Both the position numbers and the translations under genes were made by a program. A stretch of DNA of 64,000 nt from DATJKD01 sp963728295 (lineage in GTDB: Bacteria; Pseudomonadota; Gammaproteobacteria; Steroidobacterales; Steroidobacteraceae), in the NCBI GenBank assembly GCA_963728295.1, contig CAVSKB010000019.1, positions 1,054,001 to 1,118,000 of the forward strand. Direction: 5' to 3'. Shown here piece after piece: positions 54,344-64,000 of the stretch. How positions within the stretch are numbered: the stretch's first letter is position 1; the number at the start of each line of letters is the position of its first letter. Below the pieces are notes generated by a model, which saw only the letters and a list, made by a program, of their open reading frames with translations, was not told where the DNA came from and ran no database searches.

Positions 54344-54972
54344 ATGTCCTGGCTGGCGGAACTGAAGAAACGCAAGGTGTTTCGCGTGGCTGCCGCCTAT
54401 GCGGTGGTCGGATGGCTGCTCGTCCAGGTGGCCTCGGTGTTCCTCCCTGCGCTCAACCTGCCACCCTGGACGGTCACGTTCACCACCGTCCTGCTGCTGC
54501 TCGGGTTCCCGATCGCGCTGGTCCTCGCCTGGAGCTTCGACGTCGTGCGCGATCGCGGCGTCACGCCACCCGCCACGGCCGGTCTGCCAACCAGCGTCCA
54601 GCCGCGCTCCATCGTCGTGCTGCCGTTCGCGAACATGAGCGAGGACGCGGCGCAGAAGCACTTCGCGGACGGCATCGTCGAGGACCTGACGACGCGGCTG
54701 CAGGCGCTGCCCGATCTCAAGGTAATGTCCCGGCAGTCCGCCTCTGCCTACCAGGGCCGCCAGGTCGACGCCCGGACGATCTCGCGCGAGCTCGGCTGCC
54801 AGTACGTCGTCGAAGGCAGCGTTCGCAAGATCGACGACCGGATGCGGGTCACCGCCCAGCTCATCGACGCACCGAAGGACGAGCATGTCTGGGCCGAACG
54901 CTACGACCGCCGGCTCGAGGATGCGTTCGCGCTTCAGGACGAGATCTGCGACCGGATCGTCGCGGCGATCCA
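54344..54972 (+). repeat. near-identical 629-bp block, member 2
   Basis: Matches 51467-52095 as described there; downstream of 54972 the two genes are related only at protein level. Confidence 0.85.
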
Positions 54973-57218
54973 GGACCCAGCTCGCTCCAGGACGCCGGCC
55001 TCGGCACCCAGACACGCGGTGTCTGCTTCAGCCGGTACCAACGCGCGGAGAGAAATCCGTGCCCGACCTGGCGCGATCGTCCGGCAGGTTGCTTCGCCAA
55101 CTGGTGGACCATTCCCGGCGCGCTGGCACTGATCGGGCTGGCTGGCGCGCTCACCTGGACTCTGCAGCAGCGCAACAAGGAACGCTGGGCGCGCGAAGTC
55201 GCCTTACCGCAGCTCGAAGCGCTGATCGAAAAGGACGACTACATTGCCGGCCTTCGATCTTGCCTCCCGTATTGAAGCGGTCGTCCCGAGCGACCCTCGG
55301 CTCGAAGGCGCTCGAGCCGTCCTTCGCGGCGCGGATCAACCTCGACAGCGAACCTGCGGGAGCCGAGGTCTTCTACCGCCGTTATGCGGGCAGCGGAGTC
55401 CGAATGGCGCCCGATCGGAAGGACGCCGCTCGACCGGCGTGTCCCTTCCGATGGGGATCGGGCTATGGAAGCTCGAGCATCCCGAGTCGGGCCACCGGCC
55501 GTCCTCGCGATGCGCAACCCGAGCATGCAGCTGCGAAATGACTCGGGACCCGCAGGTCCGCGCGGAGGCCGAGGGAATCGATTTCACGCTGCAGTTGGCC
55601 GATGCGGCACCACGCCGGCCGAGATGGTGCTCGTGCAGGCGACCGCGCTGCCGGCACCGCTTATCCAGGAGGAATGAGCCCGTCGATCTGCCGCCCTTCT
55701 TTATCGACCGCTTCGAGGTCCGTAATCGCGAGTTCAAGGAATTTGTCGATGCGGGCGGCTACGCGCGTGCCGAACTTTGGCGTGACCTTCCGTTCGGCGA
55801 CGGCAGAGCCGGTTGGCAGGATGCCGTCGCGAAGTTCATCGATACGACGGGGCGGCCGGGACCGGCGACCTGGGAAGCGGGCACCTACCGTGACGGGATG
55901 GCCGATAACCCCGTCGACGGCGTGAGCTGGTTCGAGGCCGTTGCGTACGCCCGGTTCCGCGGCAAAGAGCTCCCGACGGCCTATCACTGGTACCGCGCCG
56001 CCTATGTCGCCGAACGAACGGCTCGGAATCGCTGGCGACCGCGATGATCGCGGCAAGCAACTTCGCCGGGCGCGGGAGCCACGCCGGTTGGCAAGCACGG
56101 CGGCATAGGGCCGTACGGAACATACGACATGGCCGGCAACGTGCGCGAATGGTTGTGGAACGTCTCACCCAACGGCCGCTGGACGGCGGGCGGCGCATGG
56201 AACCAGGCCGCCTTATCTCTTCAATGAGCGCGATTCGGCGCCACCGTTACGATCGCCCGGCAAGGGCTTCCGCTGCATGCGCACGCAGCACGGTCACGCC
56301 TACGCCGCGGAGCTCCGTGAACCGATTGCTCAGACGTCGGTCGACTTCGCGTCGCTGATGCCGGTCGCGGACGCCGCCTATGCGGTACTGGCGCAGCAAC
56401 TCGACTATTCACCCGGCGGTCTCGATCCGCGCGTCGAGGCGGTCGAATCCGAGGAATCCGCTCTGGACGCGCGAGCGGATCACACTCGCCACGGGTTATG
56501 ACGACACGCGCTTCGCGGCACACCTGTTCCTGCCTGCTGGAGGCACTCCCCCCTATCAGGTGGTGATCTACGTGCCGCACGCCGGGTTCACGATGCGACG
56601 CGTAGAGTCGAGCGATTTTGAACCGACGGACTCCGGCGCAACCGCTCGACTTCATCCCGAAATCGGGCCGCGCGCTGGTCGTCGTCGCGCTGGAAGGGAC
56701 GTTTGAACGGGCCTGGTCGCCAGCCCGGCGCGAGTCGATGAGCTATGCCGAGCGCTATCGCATACGACTCAGGCATGGGCGCCAGGACCTCGGCCGCGTG
56801 ATCGACTACCTGGCAACGCGTCAGGATATCGACACCGGACGGATCGGCTGGTTCGGGGTGAGCTGGGGCGCGCAGGCCATGACTGCCCGTCCTCGCGGTC
56901 GAGCCGCGCTTCCGCGCGGTCGTGCTCGATGGTGGCGGCATATTTCTATTCGACATTCCCGAGACGGAGCAGTTTTACAACTACCTCCCCAGGATCACCC
57001 AGCCCGTATTGATGCTGAACGGCCGCTGGGACATCGATGTGAGCCCCGAAGCGCAGCAGCGGTTCCTGGAGCTTCTCGGAACACCGGCCGACCAGAAGAG
57101 CCACATCCTCTTCGAGGCCGGCCACGGTGCATTGCCGCACAACAAGCTCGTGCGCGCGACTCTCGACTGGTACGACAAGTACCTCGGCCCGACGCGCCCA
57201 AAGGCTCCGCCGGACTGA
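54344..57218 (+). pseudogene. tandem copy 2 of the TolB/PEGA/SUMF1/hydrolase gene, many frameshifts
   Basis: Starts ATG 54344, 20 bp after copy 1 stops. The N-terminal 210 residues equal copy 1. After that the same order of parts is readable but broken over all frames: membrane helix WTIPGALALIGLAGALTWTL, SASRIEAVVPSDPRL-like region, PEGA INLDSEPAGAEVFYRRY, SUMF1 FFIDRFEVRNREFKEFVDAG and GVSWFEAVAYARFRGKELPT, then hydrolase RITLATGYDDTRFAAHLFLP, WFGVSWGAQAMT (nucleophile motif GVSWG) and FEAGHGALPHNKLV. I count at least eight shifts, more than elsewhere, so true decay is likelier here, though base-call errors remain possible. Confidence 0.7.
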
Positions 57219-57238
57219 GCGCGCGCCCGGAGAATTCG

Positions 57239-57898
57239 TCAACCAGTTGCGGGCGCCTGGAACCCGCCAGCGCGGTAGGTCAGCACCAGCGTGTCGCGCC
57301 AGCCGGGCACGCTGGTCGCTGACTGGATGGGTGTGGTCTCGTGCACGACGCGCGCATCGTCGAGCAGCAGCGCCGACCACGGTTCTGCGAGCGTGAAGCG
57401 TACGCCGTGCCCGGAATCGGCCGGGAAGACGCGCGTCTCGCCACCGAGCACGCGCACCCGGTCGACCAGCACGATTGCGATGTAGTCGACGCCGTCGCGA
57501 TGCGCGCCCTCCGGTGTCGGCCGCCCGATCCCGGACGCCGTGTCGATCCGGAACTGGTGCGCCTCGATGTACCAGCACGGCACGGGCCGTAACGCGGCGA
57601 ACACCTCGCCCAGGCCGATGACGAGACGTATCCACGCCGGGCTCTCGGTGATCTCGGTCTCGATGGGCTCGAACCAGCGCTCGAGGCCGCCGTGCAGCGC
57701 GTTGTATGTCGTCGGCTGCCAGTGCGCGCGGTGCGGTACGCGGACGAGCGCGCGCGGCTCGAGATCCTGCACGAAGCACGCATGCCGGCGCGAACGATAG
57801 CGGCCGCCGTCGCGCAGGTAGAGATCCTGCGGCAGCGTGTTCCAGCTCGGCGCAAGAGCCGCGAGCGCGTCCGCGGACGACGCGGCGAGCGCGGCCAC
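57239..57898 (-). CDS. 2OG-Fe(II) dioxygenase-like protein (PF10014 type)
   Basis: 219 residues, GTG 57898. Iron ligands HxD in EGAHRDGVDYIA and distal His in LLDDARVVHETTPIQ; 2OG-binding Arg in GWRDTLVLTYR. Size and motifs fit the BsmA/isoleucine-hydroxylase-like 2OG dioxygenases, which hydroxylate free amino acids. It lies 12 bp after the S9 peptidase stop, so an amino-acid-related role is possible. Confidence 0.8.
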   Translation of the reverse strand: MAALAASSADALAALAPSWNTLPQDLYLRDGGRYRSRRHACFVQDLEPRALVRVPHRAHWQPTTYNALHGGLERWFEPIETEITESPAWIRLVIGLGEVFAALRPVPCWYIEAHQFRIDTASGIGRPTPEGAHRDGVDYIAIVLVDRVRVLGGETRVFPADSGHGVRFTLAEPWSALLLDDARVVHETTPIQSATSVPGWRDTLVLTYRAGGFQAPATG

Positions 57899-57910
57899 CT
57901 CCGCCGCGCG

Positions 57911-59940
57911 TCAGCCGCGCATGACCCTCAGCCGCGCAGGGCTTCCGTCAGCGGATTCAAGCAGGTACCTGCGGATGAACTCGACCGTGGCGTAGAACTG
58001 GAAGTCCTGGTTCGACTTCTTGGCGAAGCCGTGCCCCTCGTCGTCGGCGAGCAGGTACCACACGGGCCCCTGGTTCTTGCGGATCGTCGCCACCATCTGC
58101 TCGGACTCGGTGTAGGGCACGCGCGGATCGTTCTTTCCCTGGACGACGAACAGCGGCTTGGTGATCTTCGACGCATTGTTGAGCGGCGAGATCGACAGCA
58201 GGAACTTGCGCATCTCGGGGTCGCGCTCGTCGCCGTATTCCGCTCGCCGCAGATCGCGGCGATAGTCCTCGGTGTTCTCGAGGAAGGTGACGAAGCTCGA
58301 GATGCCGACGACGGCGAGCGATGCGCGCAGCTTCGCGTCGAAATGCGTAGCCGAGGCGAGCGTCATGTATCCGCCGTAGCTGCCTCCGGTGACCATGATG
58401 CGCGAGGCGTCGAGATCCGGGCGCGTCGCGATCCAGTCGATCAGCGCTCCGATGTCCTTGACCGAGTCCTCGCGCAGGCGTCCGTTGTCGAGACGCAGAT
58501 ACGACTTGCCGTAGCCGCTCGAGCCCCGCACGTTCGGAAACAGGATCGCGACGCCCAGCTCGTCGAGGTAGAAGTTATTGCGGCCCAGGAATCCCGGCTG
58601 GAACTGCGACTCCGGCCCACCATGGATGTTGATGACCACCGGACGCCGGCCCGTGAACTTCGTTCCCGGCTTGTACAGGAAGCCCGAGATCGTCTTCCCA
58701 TCGAAGGTCGGCCAGCGCACGAGCTCCGGCTCGACGAAGTTCGCCGCATTCAGCCCGCCCGTCTCGCTCTCGGTCCATCGCTCGACCCTGCCCGTGGCTG
58801 CGTCGACGGAGTACACATCCGATGGCGATCTCGCCGAGCTCAGCGAGAGCCCGATTTCCTTGCCGTTCTGATGCCATGCGAGCGATCCGATCACGCCCAC
58901 CGGCAAAGCCGTGATCAGCCGCGCCTCGCCGCTCGCAGCGTCGATCAGCCGCAGCCGCCCGATGCCGTCTTCGTTCGTGACGACAGCGATCGTGCCTCCG
59001 TCGGGCGACACGTCGAAGCAGGTCGACGTCCCAGCGGACCTCCGTCGTGTGGTAGCGATGCTTGCCGTTCGCGAGATCGAGGTAGGCGAGCCGCAGGAAC
59101 TCCGACTCTCGATCGGTCGTGACCCAGAGCCCCTTGCCGTCGGCGCTCCACTGGGCGCCGCCGTAGGAGACGAGCTCACCTTTGACCTTCGGCGTGACGC
59201 GTGTCTTCTCACCGGTCGCGACGTCCGCCACCCACAGATAGCTCTCGTTGATGGAGATGTACTCGAGCACCGCGAGCCTGCTGTCGTCCGGCGACCAGTC
59301 CACGGCATCCCAGCCGCCGCCTTCGAGGGTCAGCACTCGCCGGTCGCTCGCGGGGTCCTTCGGGTCGACGACGTAGATGTCGCGGTCGGCGCCGTTGCGG
59401 CGGGTCGAGGCGTAGGCCATGCGATCGCCCGCGCGTGACCAGGGCCCGAGATCGTTCTGCGAGCGACCGCCGTCGCTCACCAGGGTCGTCGCGCCGGTCG
59501 CCACGTCGGTACGGAAGATCTGACGGAACTCGTCCCCGCCGCGGTCACGCGTGAAGACGAAGTACTCGCCCGAGTGGCGCGGCCAGCTCGCATCGGTGAT
59601 GCGATCCGCAAAGAACGTGAGCTGACGACGATCGCCGCCCGGAAAGCGCACCTCGTGCACCTGGTTGGTGTTTGCGAAGCGCGTCAGGATCAGCGCCTCG
59701 CGCCTCCCCGGGTGCCAGCCGGCAAAGGTCGCAGTGCGGAACTCCGTATATCGCCCGACCGCGTCGGCGATCGATGCGGGAAGCTCCGGCATGCCGTCGG
59801 TGTGGAGATTGGGTGCGGGTGTGATCACGCCCGGCTTCTCGGGCTTCGCCTCCGGCGACGGTGCGGGGGTCTGCGCACCGGTCGCGGTCGCAAGGCACGA
59901 CGCGATCAGCAGCGCGAGTGGCTTCCAGTGAATCGCTCAT
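57911..59940 (-). CDS. S9 prolyl-oligopeptidase-family exported peptidase, two frameshifts
   Basis: About 675 residues. ATG 59940 is preceded by GGAGGT (ten bases), and after one extra C near 59927 the leader KPLALLIASCLATATGAQT appears. A beta-propeller follows (RDIYVVDPKDPASDRRVLTL, VDWSPDDSRLAVLEYISIN), with a shift near 59020, then FDVSPDGGTIAVVTNEDG. The C-terminal hydrolase has Ser in TGGSYGGYMTLA, Asp in VVQGKNDPRVPY and His in ADDEGHGFA. It cleaves short peptides in the periplasm. Confidence 0.85.
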
Positions 59941-60085
59941 GATGCAGGTACCTCCATCCCGGATCCCGAATGTGACTCGATGCCAATTATGACCGGCGAG
60001 ACGCCACTGATGGCCACTCCGGGACTCTGCCCGTCGCGCGCCTGAGTTACATTGACGCCCCATTCGCTGGTGCTGTGACGTCGAA

Positions 60086-61829
60086 ATGCTGAGTCCGGTA
60101 AGGGCGACAGCCAGTTGGCTGGGCGGGCGGCTGCTTCTGTTGCTGATCATCATTGCGGCGCTCGTCGCGTCCGATGCCTATCGCGACGAGTTTTCGCTGC
60201 TGACCGCGCGGCTCAAGGCGCTGCTTCCCGATGCCGAGCTCGTCGAGCGGCTCGAGGCTGGACGGAAAGAGATGGGGGTTGTCGCACGCGAGCGAACGGG
60301 TCGCGTCATCCGTGACCTGCAGACGGCACCTGCGCAATCGGCTGTTGGCATCGACGCACCGTATCGCCGAGCTTGGGGTCGAGATCGCCGGGAAAGAGAA
60401 ACAGCGTCGCTCCAGCCTGAAGAGGACGATTTCCCTGCTGAACGGCAAGGGCTTCCAGGAAGACATCAGCAACGAGATCGATATCCAGCTGCTGACCGCG
60501 GAACGCGATGCATTGCAGCGATTGAAAAACCAGCTGGACGGTCGTCAGCCGTCGATTCAGGACGCTGCTCCCCGGTTCGTGCGCGACACGCGAGCGGACC
60601 CTTTCGACTTGGGGCGCTTATCGCGCGAAGAGGAACGAGCTGCAGGACTACGAGGACGCGAATGCGCTCAAGGTGTGGGTTCCGGGATCGGCGCCCATGG
60701 AAGCATGCGACGGCGATCCGCGAGGACGTCCATCGGTTGGCCAGCGAATACGAGAATGCAGGGAAGGATTTCTACGCCGCCCGAGACCGGTGGAGAAAGG
60801 CCCGCACGGCAAGCCGTGCCATCAGAGCGCAGGTCGAAGCCGCGGCGCAGGCGCCGCTGAAGCCATTGGATCACCTGATTGCGACGAAGCGAGCCGCGCT
60901 GGATTCGGCCAGCCGACAGGCGTCGCGGATCCAAGGCTCGGTTGGACGAGTTTTCTTCGACGCCCTCTGGATTCTGGTACTGGTGACGCTGGCGCCGGTC
61001 GGCATCAAGGCGTTCTGGTACTGGATCATGGCACCGATGGCGTCGCGGCGCCCTCCCATCCGACTCGCCGCACGGCCCTCCCCGCCGCAGTCCGGCGACC
61101 TGCCTGCCCCGGACGAAGCGCAGCCGGACCAGAAGGCGTCCGCGCTCTCCCAGCCGCTGACGATCGGTGACCACGAAGAGCTGCTCGTGCATCCGAACTT
61201 CCTGCAGAGCTCGACGAATCGGGGGCGGAAGGACACCAAGTGGCTTCTGAGCTGGGCGTATCCGTTCACCAGCATTGCCGCGGGGATGGTGGTGCTGACC
61301 CGGATCCGGGCGACCGGACCTGAGCCGGTCGTCGTCTCGAGCACGACCGACCCGTTCTCGGAGGTGGGCGTGATCAGGTTGACGGAAGGCGCTGCACTCG
61401 TACTGCAGCCGCGCAACCTGATCGGCATGGTCCAGGCGATCGACCGGCCGATCCGGATCAGGCGACGCTGGCTCTTCAGCCTGGCCGCGTTGATCACCTT
61501 GCAGTTCCGCTATCTGATCTTCGAAGGGCCGGGACAGCTGATCATCCAGGGACGCCGTGGCATCCGGGTCGAGCAGGCCGGTCGCGGGCGCAGCATCGAC
61601 CAGCGCGCGACCATCGGATTCAGTCCGAATCTCGACTATTCGCCGCGGCGATCCGAGACGTTTGGCGCCTACCTGATGGGAATGCGGGGGCTGTTCAACG
61701 ACAACTTCTCGGGGAGCCCCGGATTCTACGTTTATGAGGAGATGCCGAATTTCGGCAGGAAGTCGGGAATCACCGGGCGCGGCCTCGAGGGGTCTCACCG
61801 ACGGGCTTCTGAAGGTGTTCGGAATCTGA
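60086..61829 (+). CDS. membrane protein with coiled coil and C-terminal AIM24-like domain, frameshifted
   Basis: About 580 residues. N-terminal helix GGRLLLLLIIIAALVAS; a helical coiled-coil middle read in two or three frames between about 60327 and 60710 (HRIAELGVEIAGKEKQRRSS, DALQRLKNQLDGRQPSI, NELQDYEDANALKVWVPG, DVHRLASEYENAGKDF); a second helix FDALWILVLVTLAPVGIKAF near residue 300; then an AIM24-like beta domain: WAYPFTSIAAGMVVLTRIRA, GVIRLTEGAALVLQPRNLIG, GPGQLIIQGRRGIRVEQAG. A last shift near 61793 (one extra T) restores GLEGLTDGLLKVFGI and the stop at 61827. Role unknown. Confidence 0.55.
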
Positions 61830-61857
61830 ACAGCAGCCGGATGCTGCACCACGACCC

Positions 61858-63634
61858 TCAGATCACGTCCCACGCGTAGCCGTGCTCGAGCGCGTGCGCG
61901 GCGATGCGATCGATCGCCGCATCGTCGTTGTGCGTGATGCGGCGAAGGTTCCGGCTCATCCGCTGCCGCGCCTGCCGCGTGAACACTCTCGCAATGTCGT
62001 ACACCTGCTCGGCGGCGGCCGGGTCCGCGCTGGCAATCGCATCGGCGCGCGAGATCACGCACAGCCCGACGAAGAGATCGATCAGGATGTCGGCGATCCG
62101 CTTCTGCAGCGCCTGGTCGTCGGCGACCCGTTTGCCGAGCTTGCGCAGTGCCTCGTCGGCGGCGCTCGCGAGCTGCGTTGCGTACTTCTCGTAGTCGTCG
62201 GCGAGCGGCCGCAGCTGCACGGGGAGCGGATGACGCACCCGGTCGCGTCCGACACCGGTCGCCTGCGCGAAGCGCCGCTCGGCGTAATCCGACATCAGGC
62301 CAAAACCCTTGATCGGATGATTGAAGATCGAGGCCGCCGCGGACCTGAGCTCGGTCAGCTTCTCGCCCACGTCCTTGAGGCAGGACAGTGCGACGTACAG
62401 CCGCAGAATCTCGTTCGTCCCCTCGAATATCGGCAGGATGCGCGCATCGCGCGCGAACTGCTCGTAGGGCAGATCGCGCATGAAGCCTGCGCCGGCGGCG
62501 ATCTGCAGCGCCTCGTAGGCCGCGCGCTGCATCGCCTCGCTCGCGAAGACCTTGCTGATCGCGGCCTCGGTCGAGTAGTCCTCGCTGCCCTCGTCGATGT
62601 AGTGCGCCACCATCCAGACCGTGCTTTCGGCCGCGAAACAGTCGACCGTCATCTGCGCGATCTTCGCGCGCACCAGTCCGAACTCGGCGATCGGCCGGCC
62701 GAACTGCTGCCGCTCCTGCGCCTGCCGACCAGCCAGGCGTATGAGCGCCTTCATTCCCCCCACCGCGCCGCCCCCGAGGCCGGTCCGGCCGTTGTTCAGG
62801 ATGCTCATCGCGACCTTGAAGCCCTTGCCGACCTCGCCGAGCACGTTCTCAGCCGGCACACGCACGTCGGCAAAGGACACGGACGCCGTCGATGACGCGC
62901 GTATCCCCATCTTGTCCTCGTGGTGGCCGCGCGTAACTCCCGGCCATGCGGTCTCGACGATGAAGGCCGTGATCTTGCCTTCCGGTCCGTCCGTGCGGGC
63001 AAACACCGTACAGAAATCCGCGATCCCGCCGTTCGTGATCCAGATCTTCTCGCCGTTCAGGGTCCAGCTGCCGTCGTCGTTGCGTTTCGCCGAGGTGCGG
63101 ATCGACGCGGCGTCCGAACCCGCACCCGACTCGGTGAGACAGAAAGCCGCGATCAACTCGCCGGTCGCGAGCCGCGGCAGATAGCGCTGCCTTCTGCTCG
63201 GGCGTGCCGAAGAGCAGGATGCCCTTCATCCCGATCGAGCTGTGCGCGCCGATCGTGAGCGACACCGAGCTGTCGTAGGACGAGGTCTGGGCCAGCACGC
63301 GCGCATAGGCCGCGTTCGATAACGCGAGCCCTCCGTACTCTTCGGGGATGATCAGGCTGAAGAGCCCGAGCTCGCGCAGCGACTGTATGAACTCGGCGGG
63401 CTGCGCGCCCTCACGGTCCCAGCGGCGGAAATCAGCGGCCTTGTCCTCGAGGAAGTTGTCGATGGCCTCGACGATCTGACCGAGCATCTCGCGGTCGCGG
63501 CTGCGGATCGCGGGATACGGAAACAGGTTTTCCTCGACGATCTCGCCCACGATCAGGTTCTTCGCGATGCTCTGCCCCAGCAGCAGTCTCGGTCGCACTG
63601 CCGCGCCGGAGTCCTTATCGGTGGTCGCGCTCAT
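61858..63634 (-). CDS. acyl-CoA dehydrogenase (VLCAD-like size), one frameshift
   Basis: About 592 residues. ATG 63634. Near 63190 one extra G breaks EQKQRYLPRLATGELIAAFC. Features: FSLIIPEEYGGLALSNAAYA, ITNGGIADFCTVFARTDG, FAD region GGGAVGGMKALIRL, catalytic Glu in LPIFEGTNEILRLY, and an extra C-terminal 200 residues as in the VLCAD/ACAD9 group. It makes the first alpha,beta-double bond of beta-oxidation using FAD and ETF. It fits the acyl-CoA theme of the window. Confidence 0.85.
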
Positions 63635-63671
63635 GAGCTCGCCCCCTGTGATTGTTCAGTAAGCTTGCAGC

Positions 63672-64000
63672 ATGGCCCGCGGCCTGTCCAAGTCGAAGCT
63701 GATGTCCTTTCTGCAGTGCCCGAAGCGGCTCTGGCTCGAGGCACATCGCCCCGAGCTTGCGTCGCCGCCCGACGCCGCGACGCGGGCGCGGCTGGCCGAG
63801 GGCGCTGCCGTGGGCGAAATCGCACGCAGCCTGTATGGACGGGACGGCGGCACGCTGGTGAGCGCCGAGGGCGGGCTCGGTGCCGCGACCGAGCGCACCA
63901 GACAGCTCCTGGGCGAGGAATCTTCGACACCGCTCTTCGAGGCGACGTTCCAGCGAGAGGGATTGCTGATACGCACCGACGTGCTCGAACGCACACCGGC
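63672..64000 (+). CDS. DUF2779-type protein, partial at right edge
   Basis: First 109 residues, ATG 63672, 37 bp from the divergent acyl-CoA dehydrogenase start. Starts MARGLSKSKLMSFLQCPKRL with WLEAHRPELASPP, the N-terminal signature of DUF2779/RecB-like PD-(D/E)XK nuclease proteins with a Cys that may belong to an iron-sulfur cluster. The nuclease core lies right of the window. Function of the family is not established. Confidence 0.75.
   Translation, partial: MARGLSKSKLMSFLQCPKRLWLEAHRPELASPPDAATRARLAEGAAVGEIARSLYGRDGGTLVSAEGGLGAATERTRQLLGEESSTPLFEATFQREGLLIRTDVLERTP

Noticed and set aside
1..64000. CRISPR arrays, tRNA and rRNA genes, prophage modules, integron attC sites
   Set aside because: I looked for regularly spaced repeats, cloverleaf-like segments and phage structural genes and saw none; the only inverted-repeat element does not have attC layout.

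Overview
The window is high-GC (about two thirds G+C by eye), densely coded DNA. It lacks rRNA, tRNA and CRISPR arrays that I can see. Gene types point to an aerobic gram-negative heterotroph: TonB receptor with ECF sigma/FecR, DUF3570-type outer-membrane barrel, RND adaptor lipoprotein, S9 peptidase, NDH-2, and several Rieske, P450, CaiB and acyl-CoA enzymes. My best guess is a gammaproteobacterium of the Steroidobacterales/Nevskiales kind, but this is inference from gene content only.

Layout. 1-1330: TetR plus RND adaptor on the minus strand with a promoter/operator. 1424-10563: minus-strand operon with TetR, acyl-CoA ligase, small conserved protein, alpha/beta hydrolase, Ltp2-like thiolase fold with its DUF35 partner, fused double CaiB and amidohydrolase. 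10707-13504: CaiB-like protein and P450 on the plus strand. 13521-18496: minus-strand NTF2 lipoprotein, ALDH, SDR, enoyl-CoA hydratase and KshA-like Rieske oxygenase. 18672-22443: esterase, SnoaL-like, GNAT and NDH-2. 22073-24900: a TlpA / DUF4266 / DUF3570 / ApbE cluster. 25084-29669: ECF sigma, FecR and STN-TonB receptor. 29864-32281: PhoX-like protein and a lipoprotein. 32302-34301: a roughly 510-bp inverted-repeat element interrupted by an IS110-family element with a readable bridge RNA. 34309-43804: a long minus-strand run with SLOG-like/4TM protein, AlaX, sulfotransferase, KstD-like dehydrogenase, SnoaL, DUF1214, flavin reductase and two SDRs. 43911-47833: acyl-CoA ligase, class A beta-lactamase fold and DUF6929-like protein. 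47840-51388: small proteins and an amidohydrolase. 51467-57218: a tandem pair of very large TolB/PEGA/SUMF1/hydrolase genes. 57239-64000: 2OG dioxygenase, S9 peptidase, AIM24-like membrane protein, acyl-CoA dehydrogenase and the start of a DUF2779 protein.

How the genes fit together. The CoA ligases, CaiB transferases, Rieske oxygenase, P450, KstD-like dehydrogenase, Ltp2/DUF35 pair, enoyl-CoA hydratase, SDRs and acyl-CoA dehydrogenase look like one catabolic island for a steroid or other polycyclic/isoprenoid substrate, under at least two TetR regulators. The substrate is not proved by the sequence.

Sequence quality matters here: about twenty otherwise convincing genes change frame by one base, often at short homopolymers, so single-base errors in the assembly are as likely as real pseudogenes. 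I give the full span of such genes and name the shift sites.

Non-coding stretches above 300 bases are 26727-27372 (repeat copy 1), and 32282-32579 with 33801-34308 (repeat copy 2 plus IS ends and bridge RNA). The 194 bases at 29670-29863 and the 183 bases at 24901-25083 show me nothing definite.
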